A DNA stretch of 64,000 bases from Undibacterium paludis (lineage in GTDB: Bacteria; Pseudomonadota; Gammaproteobacteria; Burkholderiales; Burkholderiaceae_D): NCBI RefSeq assembly GCF_022568815.1, contig NZ_JAKZHX010000006.1, positions 248,001 to 312,000 of the forward strand, in the 5' to 3' direction. This document shows, piece after piece, positions 18,252 to 27,818 of this stretch. The translations under genes and the position numbers were made by a program. Each line of letters begins with the position of its first letter. Position 1 is the first letter of the stretch. Under the pieces are notes generated by a model, which saw only the letters and a program-made list of their open reading frames with translations, made no database searches and was not told where the DNA came from.

Positions 18252-18470
18252 CTTTGTTTTTCAAGAGTGTTGTATTTGCCTCGCATGAAAGATCTTTTCG
18301 TGGCAATTAAACAAAATTTCCAAGAGTGTTTACTCTAGATACATAGTTTTTACTATTCACTAAATTGTGTAGATGACATACTAGTTACAAGTTTTAGAAC
18401 GCTCGTTCCATTATTATTGGGCATAGGCAAATCTAGTAACTTGTAAAAAAATATTTAACAGGAGATAACA
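18252..18470 (+). promoter_or_regulatory. Promoter region of esterase/OmpW operon with TetR-like site
   Basis: The 314-bp stretch between the pump and the esterase holds the terminator (18225-18251) and then AT-rich promoter DNA. A 16-bp dyad, TAGAACG-CT-CGTTCCA (18395-18410, one mismatch), is typical of TetR-family operators. It is flanked at a distance by TTACAAG and CTTGTAA. No clear -35/-10 pair stands out. Confidence 0.5.
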
Positions 18471-19997
18471 ATGCGTCAAATTCACGTAACACTGGGTTTG
18501 CTTTCTGCTGCCGTTTTATCGGCTTGCGGTGGCGGTGGTAGTCCAGGACCAGCAATCGACAATACTCCGGCCCGTGGCACACTGGTAGCCAATCCACCTG
18601 TTCTGGTCCCTATTCCACAGGCTAGCGGCCCTGCATTGACCAAGCTTGATCCTGCAGTTTTCAAGGCCTCGCTTGATGCTGCCAAACCAGGTCTGACCCA
18701 GATTACTGGTAATCCCAAGTGTGAAATCAGCACTTATTACATGAAATACACGACAGTTGGTGGAGCCAATGAAGCGACTGATGCGACTGGCGCGATCATG
18801 GTCCCGTCGGGTAGCGATCCGGCCTGTAGCGGCCCACGTCCTGTCATCCTGTATGCGCACGGTACCACAGTCGAGAAATCATTCAACATGGCGAACCTGC
18901 GCGACAACTCGGAAGCAACCTTGCTTGCTGCCATGTATGCGGCACAGGGTTTCATCGTGGTTGCACCTAACTATGCCGGTTACGATACTTCTGCGCTGAC
19001 GTATCACCCTTACCTCAATGCTGAACAACAAGCCAATGACATGGTGGATTCCCTGCGTGCTGCACGCAAGGCATTCGCAACGATAGGCGCACAGGATTCC
19101 GGCAAGCTGGTCATCAGTGGTTATTCACAAGGTGGCCACGTAGCGATGGCAACACAGCGCGCCATGCAGACTACCTATGCATCTGAATTCAAGGTCAGTG
19201 CGCTGGCTGGCATGTCCGGTCCTTACGCCATGTCCCTGCTTGGTGATGCGACTTTTGCCGGTAGCCCGAACGCCGGTGGCACTGTCTTTATCCCGTTGAT
19301 CACCACGAGCTGGCAAAAATCCTACGGTGGCCTGTATTCAAACCCAAACGAAGTGTATGAGGACAAGTACGCAAGCGGTATAGAAACTTTGCTGCCAGGC
19401 GCGCTGACTTTCAATGACCTGTTCGCCACTGGCAAGTTGCCTGCATTTGCCATGTTTGCCAAGGACTCGCTGCCAGGCCCGTCTTCTCCAGCCTTTGCGG
19501 CTTTCTTTGGTGACGGCAATCTGGTCAAGACCAGCTATCGCAACGTGTATCTGGCTGACGCACAGAAAAATCCTTGTAACGTCAATCCTGCAGATCCTTT
19601 GAACTGTACTCCTGCCAATCCTTTCCGTAAGGCCGGTGTGAAGAATGACTTGCGCAACTATGTGCCAAATGTGCCCGTCATGTTGTGTGGCGGCGGCAGC
19701 GATCCAACGGTGTTCTATGCCAGCACACAGGCGACAGCGGGTTTCTTCCAGGCTAAGGGTTTGCCAGCGGCTGCATTGACAGTCCTGGACGTGGATTCTT
19801 CTCCAACCAGTGCTGCAGATCCATTTGCCGCAGCCAAAGTCGGCTTTGCGCAAAGCAAGACTGCCGTCATCAATGCGGCGATTGCTGCCAAGCAGGATCC
19901 GGCTACAGCAGTTGCCAGCGTTTATCACGGCACCCTGGTACCGCCATTCTGTCATGCAGCTACGCGTGCGTTCTTGCAACAAGTCTTGGCTAAATAA
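18471..19997 (+). CDS. Lipoprotein esterase/lipase (alpha/beta hydrolase)
   Basis: A 508-residue secreted lipoprotein with a lipobox LSAC (Cys19) followed by a Gly-rich linker. The catalytic domain is an alpha/beta hydrolase related to secretory lipases and prolyl-oligopeptidase-like esterases: oxyanion segment VILYAHGTT (130-132), nucleophile elbow GYSQGG (Ser219), and a His near the C-terminus (FCHAATRAF). Several Cys pairs in the C-terminal third suggest disulfides, in line with an extracytoplasmic location. The start follows AGGAGATAACA. OmpW is 14 bp downstream in the same operon, and the TetR-like dyad upstream suggests induction by a hydrophobic substrate; the real substrate is unknown. 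Confidence 0.87.
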   Translation: MRQIHVTLGLLSAAVLSACGGGGSPGPAIDNTPARGTLVANPPVLVPIPQASGPALTKLDPAVFKASLDAAKPGLTQITGNPKCEISTYYMKYTTVGGANEATDATGAIMVPSGSDPACSGPRPVILYAHGTTVEKSFNMANLRDNSEATLLAAMYAAQGFIVVAPNYAGYDTSALTYHPYLNAEQQANDMVDSLRAARKAFATIGAQDSGKLVISGYSQGGHVAMATQRAMQTTYASEFKVSALAGMSGPYAMSLLGDATFAGSPNAGGTVFIPLITTSWQKSYGGLYSNPNEVYEDKYASGIETLLPGALTFNDLFATGKLPAFAMFAKDSLPGPSSPAFAAFFGDGNLVKTSYRNVYLADAQKNPCNVNPADPLNCTPANPFRKAGVKNDLRNYVPNVPVMLCGGGSDPTVFYASTQATAGFFQAKGLPAAALTVLDVDSSPTSAADPFAAAKVGFAQSKTAVINAAIAAKQDPATAVASVYHGTLVPPFCHAATRAFLQQVLAK

Positions 19998-20011
19998 GAG
20001 AGGACGCCATC

Positions 20012-20683
20012 ATGAAAAAAATTCATTTCGCCGTTAGTGCTCTGTTTGGCCTGGTTGCCATGTCGGCGCATGCCTATGATTATTCGGTACATGCCGGTGT
20101 GCTCAATGTACAGGTGAGTTCCCAGTCTCCTGACTTTACCAGTAATGGCCCTGCCTTCCTGACGCCGCAACCCGCCAACCTGTCTGTTGGCAATGCAACG
20201 ACGATCGCAGCCGGCGTCACACGTCGTATCAATGACAATTTTGACCTGGACCTGGTTCTCGGTATTCCGCCACAGCATGACGTCAATGGCCGTGGCACGC
20301 TGGCACCATACGGCGTTATCGCCAAGGTCAAGCAGCGTGCTCCTACCCTGTTCGTCAACTATAACTTTGGGGCGCCGACAAATACATGGCGTCCTTTTGT
20401 TGGCCTGGGTGTGAATTACACTCAATTCTTTGACGCTACATCCACTGCAAGTGGCGATATTGCTACCGGCGGCCCAACCAAGATTGAATTGAAAGATTCT
20501 TATGGATTGGCTGGTCAGGCTGGTGTCAATTACAAGATCGACGAACGCTGGTTCTTCAATGTTTCCATCGCTGCAGCCAAGGTCAAATCTGACATGACTG
20601 CAACGACCGGCAGCATACAGCGCAAGACGACAATCGATTTCCGCCCGGTTGTATTTGGTGCTGCAATCGGTTACAAGTTTTAA
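20012..20683 (+). CDS. ompW: OmpW-family outer-membrane protein
   Basis: A 223-residue eight-stranded outer-membrane barrel. The signal peptide ends at MSAHA; the mature part has OmpW signatures (HAGVLNVQ, NFDLDLVLGIPPQHDVNG, WRPFVGLGVNYTQFF, YGLAGQAGVNYKIDERW) and ends in IGYKF, the usual C-terminal barrel signal. OmpW proteins form a narrow hydrophobic channel thought to admit small hydrophobic molecules. Being in an operon with a surface/periplasmic esterase fits uptake of a lipidic substrate or its product. Confidence 0.93.
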   Translation: MKKIHFAVSALFGLVAMSAHAYDYSVHAGVLNVQVSSQSPDFTSNGPAFLTPQPANLSVGNATTIAAGVTRRINDNFDLDLVLGIPPQHDVNGRGTLAPYGVIAKVKQRAPTLFVNYNFGAPTNTWRPFVGLGVNYTQFFDATSTASGDIATGGPTKIELKDSYGLAGQAGVNYKIDERWFFNVSIAAAKVKSDMTATTGSIQRKTTIDFRPVVFGAAIGYKF

Positions 20684-20697
20684 TTGAGTTTTTTTGG

Positions 20698-20730
20698 GAA
20701 AAAAGGGTTCCAGCCGGAACCCTTTTTTTA
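20698..20730 (+). terminator. Intrinsic terminator after ompW
   Basis: AAAAGGGTTC-CAGCC-GGAACCCTTTT stem-loop with a T7 tail. Confidence 0.92.
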
Positions 20731-20736
20731 TTACAA

Positions 20737-20754
20737 GTGCCATATCAATGGCAC
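20737..20754. repeat. 18-bp palindrome between ompW and the 524-residue gene
   Basis: GTGCCAT-ATCA-ATGGCAC, perfect 7-bp arms, lying 20 bp upstream of the sigma-28-type promoter. It could be an operator or just a second hairpin after the terminator. Confidence 0.45.
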
Positions 20755-20773
20755 GTATCACCGTCATTTTTGC

Positions 20774-20800
20774 TAAAGAAATAAGGGATATTGTCGATAA
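20774..20800 (+). promoter_or_regulatory. Sigma-28 (FliA) type promoter
   Basis: TAAAGAAA, 11-base spacer, GTCGATAA; compared with TAAAGTTT-N11-GCCGATAA it differs at three positions and keeps the exact spacing. It starts a ~40-base leader before the 20848 ATG. Confidence 0.75.
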
Positions 20801-20847
20801 TCAATTGAAGATAAAGCAAGGATTTATTTCAAGGATGCATGTAAATC

Positions 20848-22422
20848 ATGTCGACGATTTCTACAAGTTTAAATGTGGCAACCAAGCCTGCTGTCAGTCA
20901 GACCCCGGAGGCAGGTAACCAGGCAGCGTCCGCGGTAACAGCTGTGCCGACGAATACAGGCAATTCTTCAACAGCTGCCTATCAAGTTAATTTGCGATCG
21001 TTGCGCATTGATTCTGCGGGCCAGACTTATGACCAGTCGGGTGCTGTATCTGCAACTCCAGTATCGTCGGCCTGGTGGGAAAACAAGGATACAGATCACT
21101 TCAGTTATTTGCTGGAAAAAAATGCCACATCGACTATCACCACAGCCGGACGCTTCAATGGACTCGCTACTGGCCTGGTAGAGCGCTTACGGATTTCAGG
21201 CACTGAGGTCAAACAGGCCTACATCGCAACTTCGGTGGAGGCTGGCGCCAGCAGTAAGGCCGTGGCCGAAGCAGGTGAGGTCAGCCTGAATGATTTGCGT
21301 GATCGTCCCGATCAAAGCCTGGGGCTGAAAGTGAAACTGGCTTCGGGGCATACGGTCGCCTTGTCCATCAAAAGCAATGCCAATGGTTTGAGTGTTGAAG
21401 CCAGCAGTGATACGGAATTGAGCGAAACTGACAGCAAAGCACTGGATAAGTTGGCAGCAGGTCTGGAAGCGGCTGCACAAAGTTATTTTGCCGACCAGCG
21501 AATCAATCTGAATGCCTTGTCGGGTTTTGATACATCTGTGGTCAGTTCGCTGGAATTGAATATCAAGGCCGGTGACCGCCAGCTTGATTTCAAGATCGAC
21601 CAGTCGCATCATCAACTCAAGCTGACATCACCTGACGGTGTTGTTGATATTGATGTCAGCCACGATAATCCCGGGCTTAGGGGTGATGCGACGCAAAGAA
21701 ACAAGGCTATCCAGCAATTCCTGGGGCAAGTTGACAATGCTGCCAAGCGTGGCAATGCCGATGAGGGGCTAGTGGCGCAATACAAAGAAGCATTTTCTGC
21801 CGTGCAAAAAATCAATACGAATGATGATGACAGCGCAGCAGGGTATTTACTGCCTGCGAAAACGCCTGCCTTTTGGGATAACAGTGCTGGCTCCTTACTT
21901 ACCGGATTGGCCGACTTTAATGCCAAAATTACAGGAGTGACGACTACACCCAATCCGGCACGCCTGCAGGAAAGTGATTATTTCAATTTCCAGACCAGTC
22001 AGAAAACCACACAGGAAGGCCATCTGACGAGCGGGAAGATAAGCCAGAACCTGGAATCAAGCCTGAGTGCAGCTTTTCATCTGGAGTTAAAGTCAGGCAG
22101 AAAGCCTGTGCTTGGCGAGGACAAGAATTCACAAAACTATCGTTATATCAAAGTGGACGATCATGAGAGCAGCAAGCTTGATCTGGGTTTTGAAAAAAAC
22201 CAATTGAGCAGCGCACGTCTGGAAAAAAACCATGACCGCAATTTATCCGTGTCGCGATACGAATTCGGCAAACTGCTTGATACAAAAAATTTCCCGGACA
22301 AACAGACAATAGTCACAGACCTGACGCAAAGTGCAGGCCGTGACGATACCGCAAGTGAGCAGGCCCTGCGGCGTCAGCACATAATCGCCGCATTAAGCGG
22401 GAAAATCTTTTTGGATAACTGA
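20848..22422 (+). CDS. Unknown 524-residue protein, sigma-28-linked
   Basis: I do not recognise a family with confidence. The protein is hydrophilic, Ser/Asn/Asp-rich and lacks a signal peptide or membrane helix. Residues ~1-45 are low-complexity (Thr/Ser/Ala); a globular part begins at YQVNLRSLRIDSAGQTYD with a Trp pair (SSAWWENKD). Residues ~165-285 are beta-rich with repeated LxLKVKLASG- and LELNIKAGDRQLDFKID-like strands; the C-terminal third is again polar, with helix-forming HIIAALSGKIFLDN at the end. Such composition resembles secreted or flagellum-associated Oxalobacteraceae proteins. The ribosome-binding site is poor (AAGGA 14 bases upstream). The sigma-28-type promoter suggests a motility/chemotaxis role. 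Its stop is one base from the convergent chemoreceptor stop. Confidence 0.7.
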   Translation: MSTISTSLNVATKPAVSQTPEAGNQAASAVTAVPTNTGNSSTAAYQVNLRSLRIDSAGQTYDQSGAVSATPVSSAWWENKDTDHFSYLLEKNATSTITTAGRFNGLATGLVERLRISGTEVKQAYIATSVEAGASSKAVAEAGEVSLNDLRDRPDQSLGLKVKLASGHTVALSIKSNANGLSVEASSDTELSETDSKALDKLAAGLEAAAQSYFADQRINLNALSGFDTSVVSSLELNIKAGDRQLDFKIDQSHHQLKLTSPDGVVDIDVSHDNPGLRGDATQRNKAIQQFLGQVDNAAKRGNADEGLVAQYKEAFSAVQKINTNDDDSAAGYLLPAKTPAFWDNSAGSLLTGLADFNAKITGVTTTPNPARLQESDYFNFQTSQKTTQEGHLTSGKISQNLESSLSAAFHLELKSGRKPVLGEDKNSQNYRYIKVDDHESSKLDLGFEKNQLSSARLEKNHDRNLSVSRYEFGKLLDTKNFPDKQTIVTDLTQSAGRDDTASEQALRRQHIIAALSGKIFLDN

Positions 22423-22423
22423 A

Positions 22424-24034
22424 TCAACGTAAACGACGTGGCTGATTTGCCTGGTCTGACTTTGTCGGACGTACAGCCGTTGCCCGGCTTATCTGGGGTG
22501 CTGCACTGGCTTGTTGCTGCACCTTGAAGATATTCACCACCTGCGCAAGGCTGGCTGCCTGTTCATTCATGGCCTGGGCTGCGGCCGAAGCCTGTTCTAC
22601 CAGGGCTGCATTCTGCTGCGTCATATTATCCATGTCGGTGATGGCATGATTGACCTGTTCTATACCCGCGCTCTGCTCCTGGCTGGCCGAGGCAATTTCG
22701 CCAACGATGTCGGTGACGCGCCTGACACTGGCAACGACTTCATCCATGGTGGCGCCAGCGATGGCAACCAGCTTGCCTCCTTCATCCACTTTTTCAGCAG
22801 AGCTATCAATCAGGCTCTTGATTTCTTTGGCAGCGGAAGCCGAACGTTGCGCCAGATTGCGTACTTCGCTGGCAACGACTGCAAAACCGCGTCCCTGTTC
22901 ACCAGCCCTCGCTGCCTCGACTGCCGCATTCAGCGCCAATATATTGGTTTGAAAGGCGATGCCATCGATGACGCTGATAATGTCGACGATTTTTTTCGAC
23001 GATTCATTGATGGAACCCATGGTGGCAACGACCTGGCCAACCACGCTGCCACCCTCGGTAGCGACATCCGATGCAGAGATCGCCAATTGATTGGCCTGTC
23101 TGGCATTGTCGGCATTTTGCCTGACGGTTGAAGTCAGCTCTTCCATGGTAGACGAGGTTTCTTCCAGTGCACCAGCCTGCTGTTCAGTGCGATTGGACAA
23201 GTCCAGATTACCTGAGGCGATTTCGCCAGACGCCGTGGCGATGGATTCTGAACCTGTACGTACTTCGCTGACGACGGAGGCCAGTTTGTCACGCATGCTC
23301 TTGATGGCGAAGAGCAGGCTTGATTGATCATTAATCTTCAATGCGATCTCTGTCGTCAGGTCACCTTCGGCAATATGGCCAACCACTTCTGCAGCGTAGG
23401 CTGGTTCACCACCCAACTGGCCCAGTATGGCCCGCGTCATTTGCCAGGCCAGCGCACCGACCAGCGCCATCATAATGCTGCCTATGCCAAGCAGTACGCC
23501 CGCCTGCTTCCAGAAGGCATCGTTGATGTCATTGATATAGGTGCCGGTGCCGACCAGCCAGTCCCAGGGCGCAAATTTCTTCACGGCGTAGATCTTGTCT
23601 ACCGGTCCTTCTACGCCGGGGCGTGTACCCGGTGCCTGGACTATGCCTGTGCTGCTTTTTTCCAGTGACGCGCGATAGCGATCGCCCGATTCCTTCATAT
23701 CTTTTTGCGGTACGCCTATACGGGCTGCATTGGGGTGAACGAGCAGTAGGTCATCGGTATAGCCACGCACAAAGAAGTACATTTCATCTTTATGAAAACT
23801 TGAAATCGCCAGCTTGGCCTGCTTCTGCGCTTCTTCTCGTGTCATTTTGCCGGACTGTTCCTGGGCATGGGCTTTTTCTATGGCTGCATAAGCCAGCGTG
23901 GTCAGGGTGGTGATTTGTTCGACCCGCTCTTTCATCATGGCCTGGCGCAAAGAAAACAGCGACACGCCAGCAACGACAGTAATGCCGAGTAAGGTGATGG
24001 CGCACAATAGCAGGATGCGGGTACTGAGTTTCAT
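22424..24034 (-). CDS. Methyl-accepting chemotaxis protein with Cache sensor domain
   Basis: A 536-residue chemoreceptor. TM1 is residues ~7-28 and TM2 ~190-212; between them is a single-Cache periplasmic domain ([23 protein letters not shown], then [13 protein letters not shown]), a fold that commonly binds small organic acids. A HAMP segment follows, then the signalling domain with the hairpin tip in the conserved segment around [20 protein letters not shown]. There is no CheR-binding pentapeptide at the C-terminus (it ends in QPRRLR), so it depends on other receptors for methylation. The ligand is unknown. Confidence 0.95.
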   Translation of the reverse strand: MKLSTRILLLCAITLLGITVVAGVSLFSLRQAMMKERVEQITTLTTLAYAAIEKAHAQEQSGKMTREEAQKQAKLAISSFHKDEMYFFVRGYTDDLLLVHPNAARIGVPQKDMKESGDRYRASLEKSSTGIVQAPGTRPGVEGPVDKIYAVKKFAPWDWLVGTGTYINDINDAFWKQAGVLLGIGSIMMALVGALAWQMTRAILGQLGGEPAYAAEVVGHIAEGDLTTEIALKINDQSSLLFAIKSMRDKLASVVSEVRTGSESIATASGEIASGNLDLSNRTEQQAGALEETSSTMEELTSTVRQNADNARQANQLAISASDVATEGGSVVGQVVATMGSINESSKKIVDIISVIDGIAFQTNILALNAAVEAARAGEQGRGFAVVASEVRNLAQRSASAAKEIKSLIDSSAEKVDEGGKLVAIAGATMDEVVASVRRVTDIVGEIASASQEQSAGIEQVNHAITDMDNMTQQNAALVEQASAAAQAMNEQAASLAQVVNIFKVQQQASAAPQISRATAVRPTKSDQANQPRRLR

Positions 24035-24301
24035 GTAGTCGTCTCACTTTGTCAGTCAAGCCGGATTTCAGGCGCAAGGTAGAATTGCGAATTCAATCAG
24101 ATGTGCTTGCATTGCCCTGTTGAAAGCTTTGTAACTACATCTGCCTGTCGTTCGATTGTATGTGAGTGCCGGGGCTTGAGCTAGCCGTTGTGCGTACAAA
24201 CCACAAATACTCCGGGTCTGTTTTTTAAGCCGAGGGGTTTGCATGTGAATAAGTGTATTGGCTGTATATCTGGTTACGCAACACACACGTTCAAGCTCAA
24301 T

Positions 24302-25132
24302 CTAACGCATAAGCCAGCGCCGCAAGGCAAAACTCAGTGCATCGACCAGCGCGACCATGACCAGCATGGCGATGATGACGGTAGCAGCGGTCTGCATCTG
24401 GAACAGGGACAGGTGATACTTCAACATCTGCCCCAGACCACCGGCACCGACTACACCGAGTATGGCGGCGGCACGGATATTGTTTTCCCAGCGATATAGC
24501 GTATACGACAGCATTTGTGGCAGGCTTTGCATCAAGGTCGAGTACAGGAAGGCGCTGGTTGCATCGGCGCCATTCAGGCGCAATGTATTTTCTGCCTGCG
24601 GCGGTGTATTTTCCAGCGTCTCTGCGAACAGGCGACCCAGTACGCCGGCCGTATGTGCTGCCAGTGCAAGGGTACCGGCGAAGGGCCCGAGGCCGGCGGC
24701 AATCAGCATGATCGATGCCCAGACCAGTTCAGGTACTGCACGCGCCATATTCAGGAAGAGACGGGTAAGACTTTTGGTGATTTGGCCGAACCTGCCGCTG
24801 GCTGGCAGGGCCATTAACAAGCCCAAGGCTGCGGCGATCAGTGTGCCCAGTGCCGACATGGCCAGGGTTTCGAATGAGGCTAGAGCCGTTTTCTTCAACA
24901 CTGCACCAGCCAGGTCTGGTGGTGCGAATCCTTGCAAAAATTCCCAGGTCTTGCTGGCCGCATCATCTGCGAACAGGGAGCGCCATTCGATGTTGAGGCT
25001 GACAAAACTGCTGATGACCAGCATGAGTATGGCTGCTGCTGCCAGCAGCTTGACGGGATTGAAATTGTCAGGCGATGCGGGCATGCCACCAGCCTGCTGT
25101 TCATTGTTGTCATTGCTGTCGAAAGCGCTCAT
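24302..25132 (-). CDS. phnE: Phn-type ABC importer permease (second)
   Basis: A 276-residue inner-membrane permease of the PhnE family with about six transmembrane helices and the EAA-type loop (HTAGVLGRLFAETLENTP). Its start is taken at 25132, where ATGA overlaps the stop of the first permease gene; an alternative GTG lies 9 bases upstream. With the other permease it forms the channel of a PhnCDE1E2 importer. The gene ends the operon; no terminator is evident in the 267 bp before the chemoreceptor start. Confidence 0.9.
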   Translation of the reverse strand: MSAFDSNDNNEQQAGGMPASPDNFNPVKLLAAAAILMLVISSFVSLNIEWRSLFADDAASKTWEFLQGFAPPDLAGAVLKKTALASFETLAMSALGTLIAAALGLLMALPASGRFGQITKSLTRLFLNMARAVPELVWASIMLIAAGLGPFAGTLALAAHTAGVLGRLFAETLENTPPQAENTLRLNGADATSAFLYSTLMQSLPQMLSYTLYRWENNIRAAAILGVVGAGGLGQMLKYHLSLFQMQTAATVIIAMLVMVALVDALSFALRRWLMR

Positions 25133-25983
25133 GTCAGCCACCGGCGGAATAATTTGCTGGCCCCGTCAGCAATGGCGACCAGTAAGACAAAGACGAGCAG
25201 CATGGTCGATACTTCAGCGCCCGAGAGCATTTTCATCGATTCATCCATGCGCTGGCCCAGTCCACCTGCGCCAACGAAGCCCATGACGACAGAGCCGCGT
25301 ATGGCGCATTCCCAGCGGTAAATAGTGTAAGAAACAAGTTCTGGTGCAGCATTTGGCAAGGCACCGTACAGGAAGGCAGTCAACCTGCCGCTGCCATTCC
25401 TGAGCAGGCTGTCAGTCGCATGGGCATCGCTGGTTTCCAGTATTTCTGCATAGACTTTACCCAGCATGCCGGCATAGGTTAAGGCAATGGCAAATACCCC
25501 TGCGCTGGGCCCCAGGCCAACCAGGCGTACAAATAATAATGCCCACACCAGTTCAGGTACGCTGCGCAGCAGGACCAGTTTCCAGCGCACGACCTGGCGT
25601 ACCAGCCTGGCGGCACCATGCATGCGCCCTGTGCCTAATCGCGATACCGACAGATGTTCATTGACGATCAAGGTCATGGGGATGGCGCCCAACAGTGCCA
25701 GGGTCATGCCTGCCGTGGCAATGGCGATGGTCTGCCAGGTGGCATCGAGTACGATCAACAAAAATTCTGCGGAATGGGCAGGCGGGAAAAAGCCTGACAG
25801 AAAACGATAAGTCGCCCCCAAACTCTGCGCATCAAGTAATTGCCATGGTTTGAACTCGGTGACTTGCAGCATGGGCCAGAGCAGCACCAGCACGCAAAGT
25901 GCCAGCATGATACGGCCACGCCAGGCCGGGTCATGCCTGATGAAATCTTGATCTTGCATTGAAGGATTCAAAGGTGGCTGCAT
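25129..25983 (-). CDS. phnE: Phn-type ABC importer permease (first)
   Basis: A ~284-residue PhnE-family permease, homologous to its neighbour: an N-terminal helix (GRIMLALCVLVLLWPML), the central permease domain and the cytoplasmic loop YAGMLGKVYAEILETSD that contacts the ATPase. ATG at 25983 is preferred over a TTG nine bases upstream. It follows the ATPase gene by 19 bp and overlaps the second permease by four bases. Two distinct permease genes are usual in Phn-type importers. Confidence 0.9.
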   Translation of the reverse strand: MQPPLNPSMQDQDFIRHDPAWRGRIMLALCVLVLLWPMLQVTEFKPWQLLDAQSLGATYRFLSGFFPPAHSAEFLLIVLDATWQTIAIATAGMTLALLGAIPMTLIVNEHLSVSRLGTGRMHGAARLVRQVVRWKLVLLRSVPELVWALLFVRLVGLGPSAGVFAIALTYAGMLGKVYAEILETSDAHATDSLLRNGSGRLTAFLYGALPNAAPELVSYTIYRWECAIRGSVVMGFVGAGGLGQRMDESMKMLSGAEVSTMLLVFVLLVAIADGASKLFRRWLT

Positions 25984-26002
25984 GAAAATCAAGGACTGCT
26001 TA

Positions 26003-26866
26003 TTAAAAGCAGCGAGGCGCGTCAGACAAATCGAGTTGCTCTGGCGGCATCAGTTCAGTCCTGTCCTGATTTTGACCTTCGACACTGCGATACAGTTCTT
26101 CTATCATCTGGTCGCTGACCTTGTCACTGTCAAACATAATACGACCTGCGCGCAAACCTATGATGCGCGGGAAATGCTGGCGTGCCAGTTCCACCTGATG
26201 CAGGCTGCAAATCAGCGTGGCTTGGCGCTGGCTGGCTTCCTGCTGCAAGCTATGCAGGGTTTGCAGGGCCAGGGTGGGGTCCAGAGCAGACAGAGGTTCG
26301 TCAACCAGTAGCAGGCTGGCGTCAGACAAAAGCAGGCGCGCCAGCCCGCAACGCTGGCGTTCACCGCCAGACAGTTTGTCTACCCGCGCATATAACTTGT
26401 GTTGTAAGTCGAATTTTTGCAGGGCTTGCCAGGCTGCCAGTGGATTGCCTGGTTTGACCAGGTTGCGTATTGCCTGTGGCAGCGTCCATTGCGGTAGTCG
26501 CCCGGCCAGTACCGCAGTGACAACACGCTGCCGTGCCGGCAGCGGTGGGGTTTGCGGGGCCAGAAACAGGTGGCGCCGCAGGGCGTGTCGGGCGGTATGT
26601 GACAACTGCCAGACTTGCTCCCCCATGAACTCATGTTCACCACGGAGTGGTTTGTGTGCTGCCGCCAGTGCATGCAGCAAAGTTGTCTTGCCTGCCCCAG
26701 AGGGGCCGATGACGGCGATCTGTTCACCTCGATTGACTGTCAGGTCCAGGTCTGTCAGCGCAAATTTCTGCTGCTCTTGCCGGGATCCTGGCGTTATAGC
26801 AGCAAAGTGCGCCACACCGGGGAAATCCACACACAGTTGCTGCACGCGCAGCTGTATCGCAGTCAT
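26003..26866 (-). CDS. phnC: Phn-type ABC importer ATPase
   Basis: A 287-residue ABC ATPase of the PhnC family. Walker A is GPSGAGKTTL (residues ~54-63), the Q-loop follows in LAPQTPPLPARQRV, the ABC signature is LSGGERQRCGLARLL, Walker B is SLLLVDEPLSALD and the switch His is in ICSLHQVEL. The N-terminal stretch carries a short insertion (AITPGSRQEQQKFA) relative to classical PhnC. Its ATG shares the final A of the binding-protein stop (TAATG), so translation is coupled. Confidence 0.92.
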   Translation of the reverse strand: MTAIQLRVQQLCVDFPGVAHFAAITPGSRQEQQKFALTDLDLTVNRGEQIAVIGPSGAGKTTLLHALAAAHKPLRGEHEFMGEQVWQLSHTARHALRRHLFLAPQTPPLPARQRVVTAVLAGRLPQWTLPQAIRNLVKPGNPLAAWQALQKFDLQHKLYARVDKLSGGERQRCGLARLLLSDASLLLVDEPLSALDPTLALQTLHSLQQEASQRQATLICSLHQVELARQHFPRIIGLRAGRIMFDSDKVSDQMIEELYRSVEGQNQDRTELMPPEQLDLSDAPRCF

Positions 26867-27741
26867 TACTTCAAGAGCCCGGCGTTGTGCGCGGCTGCTT
26901 CTATGGCCTTGTAATTGTCTGCCTTGGTGGGGATGAAGCGGCTGGCGCGTTGCAGGTCCAGAATTTCCTTGTCCTGTGGATTGGCCGGGTCTAACGACAA
27001 GAACGCATCTGAGATTTTCTTGCGCAAATCGGCCGGCATGTCACTGCGGACTGTCCAGTTATAATCAAAATATCCCGGGGTTGTATAAAACACATGGACT
27101 TGTTTGGTGTCAACCTTGGCTTGCGCGACCAGTTTTTCCCAGACCGAGATATTCAAGGCCCCGGCATCGACTTTGCCGCCGGATACGGCAGCAACGGTGG
27201 CATCATGTGCGCCAGAAAAGGCGATGCGCTTGAGGTCAGTGTCAGGATTGATCTTTGCGGCCAACAGATACGAGCGTGGCATCAGGTGGCCTGATGTCGA
27301 TGATTCGGACCCGAAGGTGAAAGTCCTGCCTTTCAGGTCTTCCAGCTTCGTGATAGTCTTGTCGGTCGTGATGAAGACTGATCTGAATTTTTCGTCTTCT
27401 TCACGCTGTACCAGTGGAATGACCTGGTCTTTGCTGCGCACCTTGGCCTGGATGAAGGTGAAACCGCCAAACCAGACCATGTCGAGTTTTTTATTGATCA
27501 GGCCCTCGACCGAAGCAGCGTAATCTGTCACGGGTATGAATTCGACTTTCATTCCCAGCTTCTTTTCCAGCATCGCGCCCAGTGGTTTGAACTTGCGCTG
27601 TAACTCTGTCGGCGCTTCATCAGGGATAGCGGATACACGCAAGACTTGCTGGGCGTGCGTAAGGCCGGATATCGCCAGCAAGGCAGAAGCGATCATCATG
27701 TTACGACGTGACATGGTGAAGCGTGAAATGAACTCAGACAT
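26866..27741 (-). CDS. Phn-family substrate-binding protein, possibly for selenate
   Basis: A 291-residue periplasmic binding protein of the PhnD superfamily (phosphate/phosphite/phosphonate-type). It has a signal region MSRRNMMIASALLAISGLTHA with a twin Arg. The mature N-terminus VLRVSAIPDEAPTELQRKF and the segments VEFIPVTDYAASVEGL and LDMVWFGGFTFIQA resemble the subgroup annotated in databases as putative selenate-binding proteins; this is recall, not a search. First gene of the importer operon, with AGGA before the ATG. No C-P lyase, phosphonatase, phosphite dehydrogenase or selD gene is within the window, so the ligand remains open. Confidence 0.85.
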   Translation of the reverse strand: MSEFISRFTMSRRNMMIASALLAISGLTHAQQVLRVSAIPDEAPTELQRKFKPLGAMLEKKLGMKVEFIPVTDYAASVEGLINKKLDMVWFGGFTFIQAKVRSKDQVIPLVQREEDEKFRSVFITTDKTITKLEDLKGRTFTFGSESSTSGHLMPRSYLLAAKINPDTDLKRIAFSGAHDATVAAVSGGKVDAGALNISVWEKLVAQAKVDTKQVHVFYTTPGYFDYNWTVRSDMPADLRKKISDAFLSLDPANPQDKEILDLQRASRFIPTKADNYKAIEAAAHNAGLLK

Positions 27742-27818
27742 GATATTTCCTGTGTGGTCGGTGGATGCAGGTACGTTTGCCGGCCAGGCCGTGCAAGACG
27801 CGGTTCGATGGATTGCGG

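Noticed and set aside
26217-26936. 239-residue plus-strand frame opposite phnC
   Set aside because: It is Ser/Arg/Cys-rich antisense sequence opposite a clear ABC ATPase.
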